DNA of 64,000 bases from Acinetobacter sp. ANC 7912 (lineage in GTDB: Bacteria; Pseudomonadota; Gammaproteobacteria; Pseudomonadales; Moraxellaceae), in NCBI RefSeq assembly GCF_039862785.1, contig NZ_CP156795.1, positions 2,852,001-2,916,000 of the forward strand. The letters are read 5' to 3'. The translations under genes and the position numbers were made by a program. Shown one piece after another: positions 18,263 through 27,919 of this stretch; position 1 is the first letter of the stretch; each line of letters opens with the position of its first letter. The notes under the pieces were generated by a model. It saw only the letters and a list, made by a program, of their open reading frames with translations. It did no database searches and was not told the DNA's origin.

Positions 18263-18700
18263 TTACCCGATAATAAACTTCATTAACCAGCCTAAGACAT
18301 AGTCAAAGCACCATAAGACAATGGCTGCAATAATAACTACCAGAAGAACCTGCCATGAAGTGGTCACGGTTTCCTGTTTAGTAGGCCAGGTCACACGACG
18401 AAGCTCGATTCGTGCATCTTTCAGCAGTCGAACAAAGCCTTTGCCTTGATGGGTGGCGTATAATAAACCTAAAGCGCCTACGATACAAGCTAAAATCACC
18501 CCAACACGAACCCAGATATCATTCGCTGGTGCCCAATATGCTGGCAAATATTGATTTACCATCAGTGCACCGCCCAATAAAATCAAGGCGATAACCCATA
18601 GAATGACATCTAATGGAGAACCAGTTTTTACATCTACAGGATTATTTCTTTGAGGAATTGCCGCGCCGCTTGTAGCGTCACGTGTTTTATCATTCGACAT
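18263..18700 (-). CDS. secE: preprotein translocase subunit SecE
   Basis: This 145-residue inner-membrane protein has three hydrophobic segments (about residues 30-50, 60-80 and 115-140). The essential cytoplasmic amphipathic helix (ARIELRRVTWPTKQET) comes before the last segment. It clamps SecY in the SecYEG channel. The three-segment layout is like that of E. coli SecE. It lies downstream of tRNA-Trp and directly upstream of nusG. Confidence 0.95.
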   Translation of the reverse strand: MSNDKTRDATSGAAIPQRNNPVDVKTGSPLDVILWVIALILLGGALMVNQYLPAYWAPANDIWVRVGVILACIVGALGLLYATHQGKGFVRLLKDARIELRRVTWPTKQETVTTSWQVLLVVIIAAIVLWCFDYVLGWLMKFIIG

Positions 18701-18776
18701 TTTTTTACTCGTCGTAGGTTTCGCGACTTATTATATGACCAGAATTGCCGACATCAAGCATCTTAAGAAAAAAAGA

Positions 18777-18852
18777 TGGCAGGTCAGGAGGGACTCGAAC
18801 CCCCAACATTCGGTTTTGGAGACCGACGCTCTACCAATTGAACTACTGACCT
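18777..18852 (-). tRNA. tRNA-Trp (anticodon CCA)
   Basis: It has a full 76-base cloverleaf with encoded CCA. The acceptor AGGTCAG pairs with CTGACCT, the anticodon loop is CTCCAAA and the T-arm is GGTTCGAGTCC. It lies between tuf and secE. Confidence 0.97.
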
Positions 18853-18855
18853 TCA

Positions 18856-18890
18856 AAAAAAGACAGACTGGAGCCGAGGCTCCAGTCATT
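18856..18890 (-). terminator. tuf intrinsic terminator
   Basis: On the minus strand GACTGGAGC pairs with GCTCCAGTC and is followed by TGTC and seven T. It lies between tuf and tRNA-Trp, so tRNA-Trp and secE-nusG may depend partly on their own promoter or on readthrough. Confidence 0.85.
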
Positions 18891-18903
18891 ATCTTACACT
18901 ATA

Positions 18904-20094
18904 TTATGCAGTAACGCGAGATACTACACCAGCACCAACTGTACGACCACCTTCACGGATCGCGAAGCGTAAGCCAGCGTCCATTGCGATTGGGTGGATC
19001 AGTTCTACTGACATTTCAACGTTGTCACCTGGCATTACCATTTCAACGCCTTCTTTCAACTGGATCGCACCAGTTACATCAGTTGTACGGAAGTAGAACT
19101 GTGGACGGTAACCATTCAGGAATGGAGTGTGACGGCCACCTTCGTCTTTAGACAGTACGTATACTTCTGCGTCGAATTTAGTGTGCGGTTTGATTGTACC
19201 TGGTTTAGCAAGTACTTGACCACGTTGTACTTCTTCACGTTTAGTACCACGAAGCAAGATACCACAGTTCTCACCAGCACGGCCTTCGTCAAGAAGTTTA
19301 CGGAACATTTCAACGCCAGTTACAGTTGTTTTCGCTGTATCTTTGATACCAACGATTTCAACTTCTTCACCAACACGGATTACACCAGTTTCTACACGGC
19401 CAGTTACTACTGTACCACGACCAGAAATTGAGAATACGTCTTCGATTGGCATCAAGAATGGTTGGTCGATTGCACGTTCTGGCTCTGGAATGTAAGAGTC
19501 AAGCGCTTCAACAAGAGCAACTACTGAGTCTTCACCATATTGACCAGCTTCACCATTCAGTGCAGCAAGAGCTGAACCACGGATTACTGGAGTGTCGTCG
19601 CCTGGGAAGTCGTAAGTAGAAAGAAGTTCACGAACTTCCATTTCAACCAGCTCAAGAAGCTCTTCGTCGTCTACAAGGTCACATTTGTTCAGGTAAACAA
19701 CGATGTAAGGTACACCTACCTGACGAGAAAGCAGGATGTGTTCACGAGTTTGTGGCATTGGACCGTCAGTCGCAGCACATACAAGGATCGCACCGTCCAT
19801 CTGAGCAGCACCAGTGATCATGTTTTTAACATAATCGGCGTGTCCTGGGCAGTCTACGTGGGCGTAGTGACGAGTTGGAGAGTCGTATTCTACGTGAGAA
19901 GTGTTAATTGTAATACCACGTGCTTTTTCTTCTGGTGCAGAGTCGATTGCAGCGTAGTCTTTCGCTTCACCACCGAATTTTTTAGCACATACAGTTGCAA
20001 TCGCAGCTGTTAAAGTTGTTTTACCATGGTCAACGTGACCGATTGTGCCCACGTTAACGTGTGGCTTATTACGTTCAAACTTAGCCTTAGCCAT
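18904..20094 (-). CDS. tuf: elongation factor Tu
   Basis: This 396-residue EF-Tu delivers aminoacyl-tRNA to the ribosome. The start is the ATG at 20094 ([16 protein letters not shown]), which has GAGGAA at proper spacing. The ATG at 20100 lies too close to that site. The G motifs are intact: [14 protein letters not shown] and NKCD. The C-terminus ends [12 protein letters not shown]. It sits behind a four-tRNA cluster exactly as tufB does in E. coli. Confidence 0.98.
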   Translation of the reverse strand: MAKAKFERNKPHVNVGTIGHVDHGKTTLTAAIATVCAKKFGGEAKDYAAIDSAPEEKARGITINTSHVEYDSPTRHYAHVDCPGHADYVKNMITGAAQMDGAILVCAATDGPMPQTREHILLSRQVGVPYIVVYLNKCDLVDDEELLELVEMEVRELLSTYDFPGDDTPVIRGSALAALNGEAGQYGEDSVVALVEALDSYIPEPERAIDQPFLMPIEDVFSISGRGTVVTGRVETGVIRVGEEVEIVGIKDTAKTTVTGVEMFRKLLDEGRAGENCGILLRGTKREEVQRGQVLAKPGTIKPHTKFDAEVYVLSKDEGGRHTPFLNGYRPQFYFRTTDVTGAIQLKEGVEMVMPGDNVEMSVELIHPIAMDAGLRFAIREGGRTVGAGVVSRVTA

Positions 20095-20250
20095 GTTCAT
20101 CTTCCTCGTTTACGTCGAACACAATTCTGAGTAAAACTCAGCTCCGACATATCGCCTAAAAAAATCAAACGCCCAATACTTGAAAAGCAGACTAAATAGC
20201 CTGCTTTTGAAATCTTTTGCAACAATGTTGCTATAATATAAACTGTAATC

Positions 20251-20325
<75 letters not shown>

Positions 20326-20346
20326 AAATTATCGTACTTCATATAA

Positions 20347-20422
20347 TGGAGCGGGAGACGAGGATCGAACTCGCGACATGCAGCTTGGAAGGCTGCCGCT
20401 CTACCAACTGAGCTACTCCCGC
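20347..20422 (-). tRNA. tRNA-Gly (anticodon TCC)
   Basis: It spans 76 bases with encoded CCA. The acceptor GCGGGAG pairs with CTCCCGC and the anticodon loop is CTTCCAA. It is the third tRNA of the cluster, corresponding to E. coli glyT. Confidence 0.97.
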
Positions 20423-20459
20423 ACTATGTTGGTACATCCACTTACTGAAGTCTTAAAAT

Positions 20460-20543
20460 TGGTGGTGAGGGAAGGATTCGAACCTTCGAAACTTTCGTAG
20501 CGGAGTTACAGTCCGCCCCCTTTGACCGCTCGGGAACCTCACC
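20460..20543 (-). tRNA. tRNA-Tyr (anticodon GTA)
   Basis: It spans 84 bases with encoded CCA and the long variable arm typical of bacterial tRNA-Tyr. The acceptor GGTGAGG pairs with CCTCACC and the anticodon loop is CTGTAAC. It is the second tRNA of the cluster. Confidence 0.97.
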
Positions 20544-20598
20544 ATTTTTACACTTACACCAGTGTCGTTCTTTACTTCTCACTCCAAACTCTCTAAGA

Positions 20599-20674
<76 letters not shown>

Positions 20675-20715
20675 GTTTCTTAGTGTTTCGTACGTTTCGT
20701 ATCGGAACGGTGTGC

Positions 20716-20743
20716 AGTTTAGCAAAACTCAGAATCCATGCAA
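20716..20743 (-). promoter_or_regulatory. promoter of the tRNA-tuf operon
   Basis: A -35 TTGCAT (20738-20743) and a -10 TAAACT (20716-20721) are 16 bases apart, with an extended -10 TG. The sequence after the -10 is GC-rich (GCACACCG), as in growth-rate-controlled stable-RNA promoters. It fires into tRNA-Thr(TGT) and starts between trpE and the tRNA cluster. Confidence 0.75.
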
Positions 20744-20772
20744 GTGTTTTTTTCAAAAAAACCGCCAAAAAC

Positions 20773-22266
20773 TCATAAAATCAATCCGTTTGATGATAAT
20801 TCAACCGCTTTGATCACTGCGCGAGCTTTTATTTGGGTTTCATTCCACTCAGATTCAGGATTTGAGTCTGCAACCAGGCCTGCCCCGGCCTGTACATAGA
20901 CCTTATTTTCGCGAATCACACAGGTACGAATCGCGATCGACATGTCCATTTCGCCGTGCCAGCCTAAATAACCAACAGCACCACCAAAAATTCCACGTTT
21001 TACCGGCTCAACTTCGTCAATAATTTCCATGGCACGGATTTTTGGTGCCCCAGAAAGTGTACCAGCAGGGAAAGTCGCCTTAAAAACATCCAGCGCATCG
21101 ACATCATCACGCACTTCACCCTGCACATTGGACACAATGTGCATGACATGTGAATAACGTTCGATCACCATTTGATCAGTTACCTGCACTTTGCCGATTT
21201 TAGAGACACGACCGACATCATTTCGCCCCAAGTCAATCAGCATGAGGTGTTCTGCAATCTCTTTTTCATCAGAAAGCAGATCTTTTTCCAGCGCCAGATC
21301 TTCTTCTTTGGTTTTACCGCGAGGACGGGTACCCGCCAGCGGACGCACGGTGGCAATGCCATTTTCCAGACGTGACAGAATTTCCGGCGAAGAGCCGACA
21401 ATATGGAACGGCGTATTGTTTTCTAGCGTCTGTCCTTGCACCAGGAACAGATAAGGCGATGGATTAAGATGACGCAGTGCACGATAGACCTGTAAAGGCT
21501 CACCATCAAAATCAGAGACCATACGGTGGCCAGGCACCACCTGCATCACGTCTCCGGCACGGATGTACTCTTTCACCTTCTCAATGGAGGCAATGAAGTT
21601 GTCATGCCCGGTTAAAGATTCAAAATGTGGTGGGGTATGTTTTTCTGCTTTCAGGCTTACCGGTGTCGCCAGAAGATTTTCCAGCTCATCCAATTGTTGC
21701 TGTGCTTTCTGATAAGCCTCTGGATCAGTTACATCGGCATGTATAATCAGGAACAGGGTATCCTTCAGGTTATCAAACACGATGACGGTTTTAGAGAGCA
21801 TCATCCAGATATCTGGCAGACCAACCGGATCGGCTTCCGGCACGTTTTTCAGCTTTGGTTCAATATAACGTACCGAGTCATAACCAAAATAGCCGACGAG
21901 GCCACCGGTAAAGCTTGGCAGGCTTGGCAGCTCAGCCTGGGTTGGCACCTTAAACTGTTTCTGGAAATCACGAATATATTGGAAAGGATCGCTGCACTGC
22001 TGCTTTTCAATCGAACCATCCGGGTGCTGAACCGTGAGCTCACCTGCATTGCAGGAGAACACAATCGATTCACCCAGACCAATAATCGAATAGCGTGCCC
22101 AGTTCTCTCCCCCTTCCACAGATTCAAACAGATAGGCTTGGGTATGCTGTTTTAGACGAGCAAAGACAGAGAGCGGGGTTTCAGTATCCGCCAGACGCTG
22201 GCGGTAAACAGGAATCAGGTTGTAGCCTTGAGATACAAGTTGCTGGAATTGTGCTGAAGTTGTCAT
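20773..22266 (-). CDS. trpE: anthranilate synthase component I
   Basis: This 497-residue chorismate-utilising enzyme catalyses the first step of tryptophan synthesis, converting chorismate and ammonia or glutamine to anthranilate together with TrpG. The N-terminal domain carries the feedback-site region (LFESVEGGENWARYS, about residue 46). The C-terminal chorismate-binding domain has the LAGTRPRGKT, IDLGRNDVGRV and TFPAGTLSGAPK motifs. The trpG, trpD and trpC genes are not adjacent here. The gene is preceded on the same strand by gph, the pair seen in many gammaproteobacteria. Confidence 0.96.
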   Translation of the reverse strand: MTTSAQFQQLVSQGYNLIPVYRQRLADTETPLSVFARLKQHTQAYLFESVEGGENWARYSIIGLGESIVFSCNAGELTVQHPDGSIEKQQCSDPFQYIRDFQKQFKVPTQAELPSLPSFTGGLVGYFGYDSVRYIEPKLKNVPEADPVGLPDIWMMLSKTVIVFDNLKDTLFLIIHADVTDPEAYQKAQQQLDELENLLATPVSLKAEKHTPPHFESLTGHDNFIASIEKVKEYIRAGDVMQVVPGHRMVSDFDGEPLQVYRALRHLNPSPYLFLVQGQTLENNTPFHIVGSSPEILSRLENGIATVRPLAGTRPRGKTKEEDLALEKDLLSDEKEIAEHLMLIDLGRNDVGRVSKIGKVQVTDQMVIERYSHVMHIVSNVQGEVRDDVDALDVFKATFPAGTLSGAPKIRAMEIIDEVEPVKRGIFGGAVGYLGWHGEMDMSIAIRTCVIRENKVYVQAGAGLVADSNPESEWNETQIKARAVIKAVELSSNGLIL

Positions 22267-22375
22267 TCGGTTTTTCTCTTTAAATTAGGGTTACTCAGTA
22301 TGAAAATGGAATTGGACTGAGCGACGCCATCGAAAAACCTTACAACTATTCATCTTGTTTCCTTCGTACCCTGTA

Positions 22376-23044
22376 TTAAGCAAGCAGTTCACGTAAGTCA
22401 TCCACGATTTCTTGAGGATGACAGTCTGCTATATTCTCACCATGATTATAGCCATAGCTGACCACAATACAATCGATTCCCGCACGGCGTGCTGCTTCGA
22501 TGTCATTGATTGAATCACCAACCATCAACACCTGTTCTTTAGTCACACCATAATATTCGACACAATGTAGCAACTGTCGGGGATCCGGCTTACGCTCGGT
22601 AAAGCGGTCACCACCAATGGTGTCATCAAAATATTCTGCCATTCCCAGAATATCCAGAATACTGCGTGCAGGCTGTTCCGGTTTATTGGTCACACAAATC
22701 AGCTTCTTCTTATTAGCTTTGCCCCATTGCAGGAATTCGATAATTCCCGGAAAAGGCACCGTATCGATACATGGATCGGCGTTGTAGATTTCCAAAAAGG
22801 TTTCCAATAACTGCTGGTGCTGGACTGGGTTTAGTTCTCCAGTCAGGTGTTTCAGCACGCTCTCACAGAACTTGGAAGTTCCCTTACCAATCCATACTCG
22901 CACCTGTTCTTCGGTCACAAAAGGCAGCTGTAGCACGTTTAGGCTCATATTCATGGCGCGATAGAGGTCAGATGCCGAATCCACCAAAGTTCCATCCAGA
23001 TCAAATAAAATCAGCTCGCGCTTATCCAGTTGTGCAATCGACAT
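22376..23044 (-). CDS. gph: phosphoglycolate phosphatase, HAD family
   Basis: This 222-residue HAD-superfamily phosphatase has the start ATG at 23044 (MSIAQLDKRELIL), which has a GAGGGT site. The open frame extends to 23065. The motifs are in order: DLDGT nucleophile (about residue 15), ICVTNK with Thr, a Lys in the TERKPDP segment, and VGDSINDIEAAR. It removes phosphate from 2-phosphoglycolate formed during DNA repair. The cap domain is a standard helical type. It lies directly upstream of trpE. Confidence 0.9.
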   Translation of the reverse strand: MSIAQLDKRELILFDLDGTLVDSASDLYRAMNMSLNVLQLPFVTEEQVRVWIGKGTSKFCESVLKHLTGELNPVQHQQLLETFLEIYNADPCIDTVPFPGIIEFLQWGKANKKKLICVTNKPEQPARSILDILGMAEYFDDTIGGDRFTERKPDPRQLLHCVEYYGVTKEQVLMVGDSINDIEAARRAGIDCIVVSYGYNHGENIADCHPQEIVDDLRELLA

Positions 23045-23080
23045 GTTCACCCTCATCTTATTCATTCATCACGCAGCCAC

Positions 23081-23106
23081 AAAAAAGGCATGCGTTTGCA
23101 TGCCTT
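23081..23106 (-). terminator. terminator after the FHA gene
   Basis: On the minus strand AAGGCATGC pairs with GCATGCCTT and runs into six T. It lies 21 bases after the FHA gene stop and separates it from gph. Confidence 0.85.
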
Positions 23107-23126
23107 GATTGTAACCAATACTCGGC

Positions 23127-23780
23127 TTATTTAAAGAAAAGCCAAGCCACAATTGCCAAAATTATGAGAACAATTAAGGAAATCAAACCGACAGAAGCGT
23201 TTTTTTGCTCTTCTTTCGCCTGTTCTACACGGGAAACGGGTTCTTCCACTGGAATCGATTTTGGTTCAGGGGTTGCTTTGGACAGGTCAACACCTTCAGG
23301 AATTGGGGCTGGTTTTGGAATACCCACATTGGTTGGCATACCATCACGCGTCAACTGTACAGAGGCATCACGCTCTTTCAGCTCCGGCATACCCTGTTCA
23401 TTCATCTGATGTGCAGCATTCTTTTCTTCAGCTTCTTCAATCACACGTTCAGCTGTCTGTTCCAGTTCAGGCTCCACTACCACCTCTTGGGCTGGCGCAA
23501 GCACCGAGAATTTCAGGCTGGCAAACTGGACAATATCCCCTTCTTTGAGCAATGCTTCTGCATCAATGCGCTGATCATTAACAAAAGTGCCGTTAGAAGA
23601 ACCTAGATCTTGTACCCATAGTGCATCTTCTTTCACTAAAAATGCCGCATGCTTACGGGAGATTTCTGCGGCTTGTAGCACGATATCGGCAGCCTGGTGA
23701 CGACCAACCAGCATGTCATGGTCAATGCTAATTTCCTGCCCGGTCAAATCACCAGAGATGGCTTGAATTTTCCAAGTCAT
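23127..23780 (-). CDS. FHA-domain protein with C-terminal membrane anchor
   Basis: This protein has 217 residues from the ATG at 23780 (MTWKIQAISGDLTG). Residues about 20-95 form a forkhead-associated domain with the phosphothreonine-binding pattern GRH, SRKHA and SSNGTFVN. The middle is acidic and Pro-rich. The last 20 residues are a single transmembrane helix ending in LFFK, so the FHA domain faces the cytoplasm. It probably docks a phosphorylated partner, which I cannot identify. It lies 64 bases downstream of gspD on the same strand. Confidence 0.85.
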   Translation of the reverse strand: MTWKIQAISGDLTGQEISIDHDMLVGRHQAADIVLQAAEISRKHAAFLVKEDALWVQDLGSSNGTFVNDQRIDAEALLKEGDIVQFASLKFSVLAPAQEVVVEPELEQTAERVIEEAEEKNAAHQMNEQGMPELKERDASVQLTRDGMPTNVGIPKPAPIPEGVDLSKATPEPKSIPVEEPVSRVEQAKEEQKNASVGLISLIVLIILAIVAWLFFK

Positions 23781-23844
23781 AACATCCACTTCTCTTTTAT
23801 TCTGTTGCCATGATCATAACACGTGGTTTGCAAAGACCGTAAGC

Positions 23845-26085
23845 TTAGCTTTTTGGGCGTAAAGTCGTTGTGGTCACGGTATTACGGCTTTTCTCGACAT
23901 GCTGCACTGGCTGGCGCTGAACTTCTGGCTCAATCGCCACTGGCGTCGTTACCACGGCCTGAGGTTGGCTCTGAACAGGCGCACTTGGTACCGTTTTATA
24001 TGTCGAACCTAATGGCGGCTTGGATACTGGAATCCGCTGCTGATACACATCGTCCAGATTTTCTGGCAACTTGGCAAAGTTACCATCATTATCCAGCGCT
24101 AACTGCAGACTATACAGCTGGCTATAACGCTGCTGGGAAATCTTGCGCACTTCGTTCTGGTCACCCACGATAGTCGGGTGAATAAACACCAGCAGATTAC
24201 GTTTCTGGTTAGACTTGCCTTCGGAACGGAATAGACGTCCAAGTCCTGGAATTGCACCTAGTCCCGGCACCGCCTGACGACCATAACGCGTGTTATCCGA
24301 AATCAGACCACCTAGCACAATGGTTTGACCATGCTCTGCCAGAATCGAGGTTTTAATCGCACGTTTGGTGGTGACCAGATCGGATGCCTGCCCCTTGTTA
24401 TCCTTGACATCAGAGACTTCCTGCTCGACTTCCAGACGCACCGTACCATCATCACCAATATGTGGAATGACTTTTAAGGTAACACCGACGTCTTTACGTT
24501 CAATGGTCGTGTATGGATTGGCAACACCAGTGGAAGTGGTCGACACTGAACCTGTGACAAAAGGTACGTTTTCACCGACGACAATATAAGCTTCTTCATT
24601 ATCCATGGTCACGATCGACGGGGTCGACAGGATATTGGACTTGGTAGTTTCTTTCAGCGCCTGAATCATTGCACCATACAGCTTACGCGAACCATCATTG
24701 CCTTCACGATAATCCCCAATCACCAGCGAGGTTCCTGCACCAATGGCACTGCCCGCACCGGCCGCACCGCCGGTCAGATAACCTGCTGCAATATTTTTCA
24801 AACTGGAACCAAAATTATCAAAATTGATCAGCCCAATTCCGCTGCTCAGATCACCAAGAGCCCACTGAACTCCAAGTTGATCAGCATCCGTGCCTTCCAC
24901 TTCCATAATTGCAGCTTCAATCAGCACCTGCTGGCGACGGGTATCCAGCTGACTAATGGCCGATTCAATTTCACGCATCAGTTGCGGATCAGCTTTGACC
25001 ACCAGTGAATTCTGCGTGGTATCAGCAATGATGCTCACGCCATTGGCACTGTAGCTGGTAATACCTTGCTGGTTATTGCCAAAGCCGGAATTAAGCTGGA
25101 TATTCGAGCTGGAACTGTCCTGAGACATACTGGATGAAGCATTATTATTACCCAAGGTATTGAGTGAGGTTCCAGTCGAACTGCTTTCAGAAGTGCTGCT
25201 ACGGCCTAAATTTTGTCCAGACACTAATCCTTGCAGAATTTCAGCCAGATTCTTGGCACTGGCATATTTCAGGCGGAAAACTTTCAATCCACCGAGACGG
25301 TCTGCAGCTGGTACATCCAGCGTTTCAATGATCTGACGGATACGCTTACGAGTGGCGGTATCGCCTTTGATGATAATCCGATTGGTACGCTGATCCGCAA
25401 TGACACGTACACGTGAGCCTTTAAGATCTTTGGCTGCACCAGTGAGTGTCATGGATTCTATCAGACCGATCATTTCCTCAGCCTGACTGGACTGCAGGGT
25501 AATGGCTTCGATGTCATTCTGCCCGGTACCATCCAGATTGCGCACAATGGTTTCCAGCTGGTAAATATTGCTGGCACGGTCAGAAACAATCAGCGCATTG
25601 GTGCCCGGTACAGCGGCTAAATGGGCAAACTGTGGCATTAAAGGACGTAAAGCGGGAATCAGGTCATTGGGGTTGGTATTTTCCAGCCAGATCACACGGG
25701 TCACGATCTGGTCACCGGTCGCGCGATGCCGGGCATCATAAGGAATACCGGAGCTTTTCACATTATTGTCAGGGACCAGCTTGATGGTATTGCCGGATGG
25801 AATGGCTACCACACCGTTGACGTTCAGCACCCCAAGGAATAGGTCATAAACTTCATCCTTGTTGAGGGCGCGATTGGAAATCACGGTCACATTACCGCGT
25901 ACGCGCGGATCCACAGCAAAGTTTTTCCCGGTAATATCAGCAACTTCATTAATAAATGCTGCCAGATCTGCATCACGCAGGTTAATTTTCCATGTTTGTG
26001 CATGGCTGGCTGTGCTGACCATAGCCACCAGAGGGGCAGCAACACAAAATGCCCATGCTGATCGATTATTATTAAATAAAGCCAT
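23845..26085 (-). CDS. gspD: type II secretion secretin GspD
   Basis: This 746-residue outer-membrane secretin has a signal peptide (residues 1-29), an N0 domain (NLRDADLAAFINEVADITG, about 35-53), repeated N1-N3 domains to about residue 390, and the secretin core (TTKSNILSTPSIVTMDNEEA, then VPGLGAIPGLGRLFRS). A Ser/Asn-rich insertion of about 45 residues lies in the N3 region (about 300-345). The C-terminus is Pro/Gln-rich. It forms the exit channel for folded exoproteins. It is the last gene of a gspN-gspC-gspD set. Confidence 0.95.
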   Translation of the reverse strand: MALFNNNRSAWAFCVAAPLVAMVSTASHAQTWKINLRDADLAAFINEVADITGKNFAVDPRVRGNVTVISNRALNKDEVYDLFLGVLNVNGVVAIPSGNTIKLVPDNNVKSSGIPYDARHRATGDQIVTRVIWLENTNPNDLIPALRPLMPQFAHLAAVPGTNALIVSDRASNIYQLETIVRNLDGTGQNDIEAITLQSSQAEEMIGLIESMTLTGAAKDLKGSRVRVIADQRTNRIIIKGDTATRKRIRQIIETLDVPAADRLGGLKVFRLKYASAKNLAEILQGLVSGQNLGRSSTSESSSTGTSLNTLGNNNASSSMSQDSSSSNIQLNSGFGNNQQGITSYSANGVSIIADTTQNSLVVKADPQLMREIESAISQLDTRRQQVLIEAAIMEVEGTDADQLGVQWALGDLSSGIGLINFDNFGSSLKNIAAGYLTGGAAGAGSAIGAGTSLVIGDYREGNDGSRKLYGAMIQALKETTKSNILSTPSIVTMDNEEAYIVVGENVPFVTGSVSTTSTGVANPYTTIERKDVGVTLKVIPHIGDDGTVRLEVEQEVSDVKDNKGQASDLVTTKRAIKTSILAEHGQTIVLGGLISDNTRYGRQAVPGLGAIPGLGRLFRSEGKSNQKRNLLVFIHPTIVGDQNEVRKISQQRYSQLYSLQLALDNDGNFAKLPENLDDVYQQRIPVSKPPLGSTYKTVPSAPVQSQPQAVVTTPVAIEPEVQRQPVQHVEKSRNTVTTTTLRPKS

Positions 26086-26123
26086 AAACCTAAATGTTTC
26101 CCAACCCTATATGTGATGCCATA

Positions 26124-26996
26124 TCACTTTAAATCCTGTTGTATGGTCATCACCTGATCACCACGCTTAATTTCGAGCTTCACCTGACCCTGCTGACGTG
26201 CCTGCTCCAACAATTGGGCTTCTGACTGCCCAGCAGCTACGGTCTGTCCATTCAGGGAAATAATCCGATCTCCCGGCCTTAACCCCAGACGGTTACGCAG
26301 TACAGCAGGAGTCCGTGAAGTGACTTCATAACCATCTCCACCAGCAGAAACCCCCATATTTTCCAGATACCGCTCCCGATTCTCATTCATCTGCTGAATG
26401 GCACGACTGATCTCATTCTGCGGTGAAGACGGTTCATTATTTTGCTGGTTACCGGAATTACTCCAACCTGATGCAGATGATGAACTGTTATTATTTTTGG
26501 ACTGCTCATTGCTTTGCCATGGCTGATTCAAGCCATTTTCCAGCCCTTTAAAGTAAATTTCTTTGGACGCGCCACTCTTCTGACGAATGACCACGTGATC
26601 CCAATAGACTTCTGCCAGTTCATAGCCCGTATCACCCAGCGTTTCACCGACCAGATAACGATCCGCCTGATCATTCAGTTTCAATACAGCGGAAGAACGA
26701 TAGCTTGGACTCGCGATCATCACGCCCTGCAACAGGATATTGGAGACATCAGCATTGTTAGCTGTGCGGCCAGTTTCCTGGAACAGAGAAAATGAACTGA
26801 TATTCGGAATTCTAGGTTGCTGTGAACCTAGCTCGACACGTTCCAGCTGTAAGGCCTGTGGAGGGGCTACCACCAACCAGAACAAGGCGGCCAGCTTCCA
26901 GCACAAATATAAAATTAGCAAAACCAGCAAGGCCGGTGCAGCCTTGTTCAAGGATTGTAAATCCAGTTGTTTAAATTTATCGAGATCCAGCGCCAT
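26124..26996 (-). CDS. gspC: type II secretion protein GspC
   Basis: This 290-residue inner-membrane protein has a short cytoplasmic N-terminus, one transmembrane helix (about residues 20-42), a periplasmic homology region that contacts GspD N0 (NISSFSLFQETG through about residue 150), an Asn/Ser-rich linker, and a C-terminal PDZ domain (LGLRPGDRIISLNGQTV, about 240-256). It links the inner-membrane platform to the secretin. Its stop overlaps the gspN-gspC junction by one base, indicating one operon. Confidence 0.93.
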   Translation of the reverse strand: MALDLDKFKQLDLQSLNKAAPALLVLLILYLCWKLAALFWLVVAPPQALQLERVELGSQQPRIPNISSFSLFQETGRTANNADVSNILLQGVMIASPSYRSSAVLKLNDQADRYLVGETLGDTGYELAEVYWDHVVIRQKSGASKEIYFKGLENGLNQPWQSNEQSKNNNSSSSASGWSNSGNQQNNEPSSPQNEISRAIQQMNENRERYLENMGVSAGGDGYEVTSRTPAVLRNRLGLRPGDRIISLNGQTVAAGQSEAQLLEQARQQGQVKLEIKRGDQVMTIQQDLK

Positions 26997-27739
26997 CAGT
27001 TCACGCCTCCCAATAAGGGTTGACGGGTACTGATGACATAGGTGTCCAGTCCTGCCTTACCTTCATAAGAAGGCACATTCAGCAACATACGCTGAGTCAA
27101 CTGCACATTCAGCATCAGCTCCGGATCGAGTTCAATATTCAGCATTTTCTGGTCACGGCTATCACGCACATCTAGCAACAGTTTTCCAGACTCATCAGCC
27201 AACTTTCCAGCCAGTACAGGTACATTCATCCGCTCCTGACGCTGGGCAAAGGTATAGAGCAATTCCCCACCGGCCCAGTTCACCTGGCCATCCACATCAC
27301 TAAAGCCATTTTGTTTTTTATACTTGAAATCTAGCTGATTAAATTGGATCGCATTAATTGGCCACTGCCAGTCAGCCAGCGTTTTTAGGGTTTCTGGTGC
27401 AACTTGTCCTTCGAGTTTTTTGGCGATCAAGGTTTTGGTCAGGCCATAGGCCATGATTCCACTCAGTTTGGTGTTTCCACTATGGATTTCGACATTGGCA
27501 CCGATGCGCAGCAACAACAGATCGAATGGACGGATCTGCCAGTTTAAGCTTCCCTTGAGTTGCCCCTTGTTCCAGTCCGCATTCCCCTGCCAGATATTAC
27601 CGCTGACATTATGCAGAACCTGATTATTTTTATAAAATTTTGAAATTAGCCAGGCAGCTGGCACCTGCAAAACCACGAAAATAAAAAAGGCGACTACGAC
27701 AAAAATCAACCATTTGAATGTTTTCGGTTTACCGCCCAT
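26996..27739 (-). CDS. gspN: type II secretion protein GspN
   Basis: This 247-residue protein has one N-terminal transmembrane helix (about residues 9-32) and a beta-rich periplasmic domain containing the GspN signature region (WNKGQLKGSLNWQIRPFDLLL). The role of GspN in type II secretion is accessory and poorly defined. It is the first gene of the N-C-D set, sharing one base with gspC. Confidence 0.85.
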   Translation of the reverse strand: MGGKPKTFKWLIFVVVAFFIFVVLQVPAAWLISKFYKNNQVLHNVSGNIWQGNADWNKGQLKGSLNWQIRPFDLLLLRIGANVEIHSGNTKLSGIMAYGLTKTLIAKKLEGQVAPETLKTLADWQWPINAIQFNQLDFKYKKQNGFSDVDGQVNWAGGELLYTFAQRQERMNVPVLAGKLADESGKLLLDVRDSRDQKMLNIELDPELMLNVQLTQRMLLNVPSYEGKAGLDTYVISTRQPLLGGVN

Positions 27740-27837
27740 AACACCCCAACCAATTAATCAATTTACAATCCCTGATTATCATTTTTTCTTTATCTACACA
27801 TTATGCATACTTTTTCAGTTGCGCCAATTCATTGGCA

Positions 27838-27869
27838 TAAAAAAACCAAGCAAAAGAGCTTGGTTAAAA
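27838..27869 (-). terminator. terminator of the H-NS-like gene
   Basis: On the minus strand AACCAAGC pairs with GCTTGGTT around a TCTTTT loop, followed by seven T. It lies between the hns-like stop and the gspN start. Confidence 0.88.
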
Positions 27870-27919
27870 TTGCATAGGTCATCTCCATAACAACCTATGA
27901 CCGGATTCAAAACTGAAAT

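Noticed and set aside
6463-20100. many overlapping frames inside rpoC, rpoB and the ribosomal genes
   Set aside because: They have no family resemblance and lie opposite highly conserved genes.
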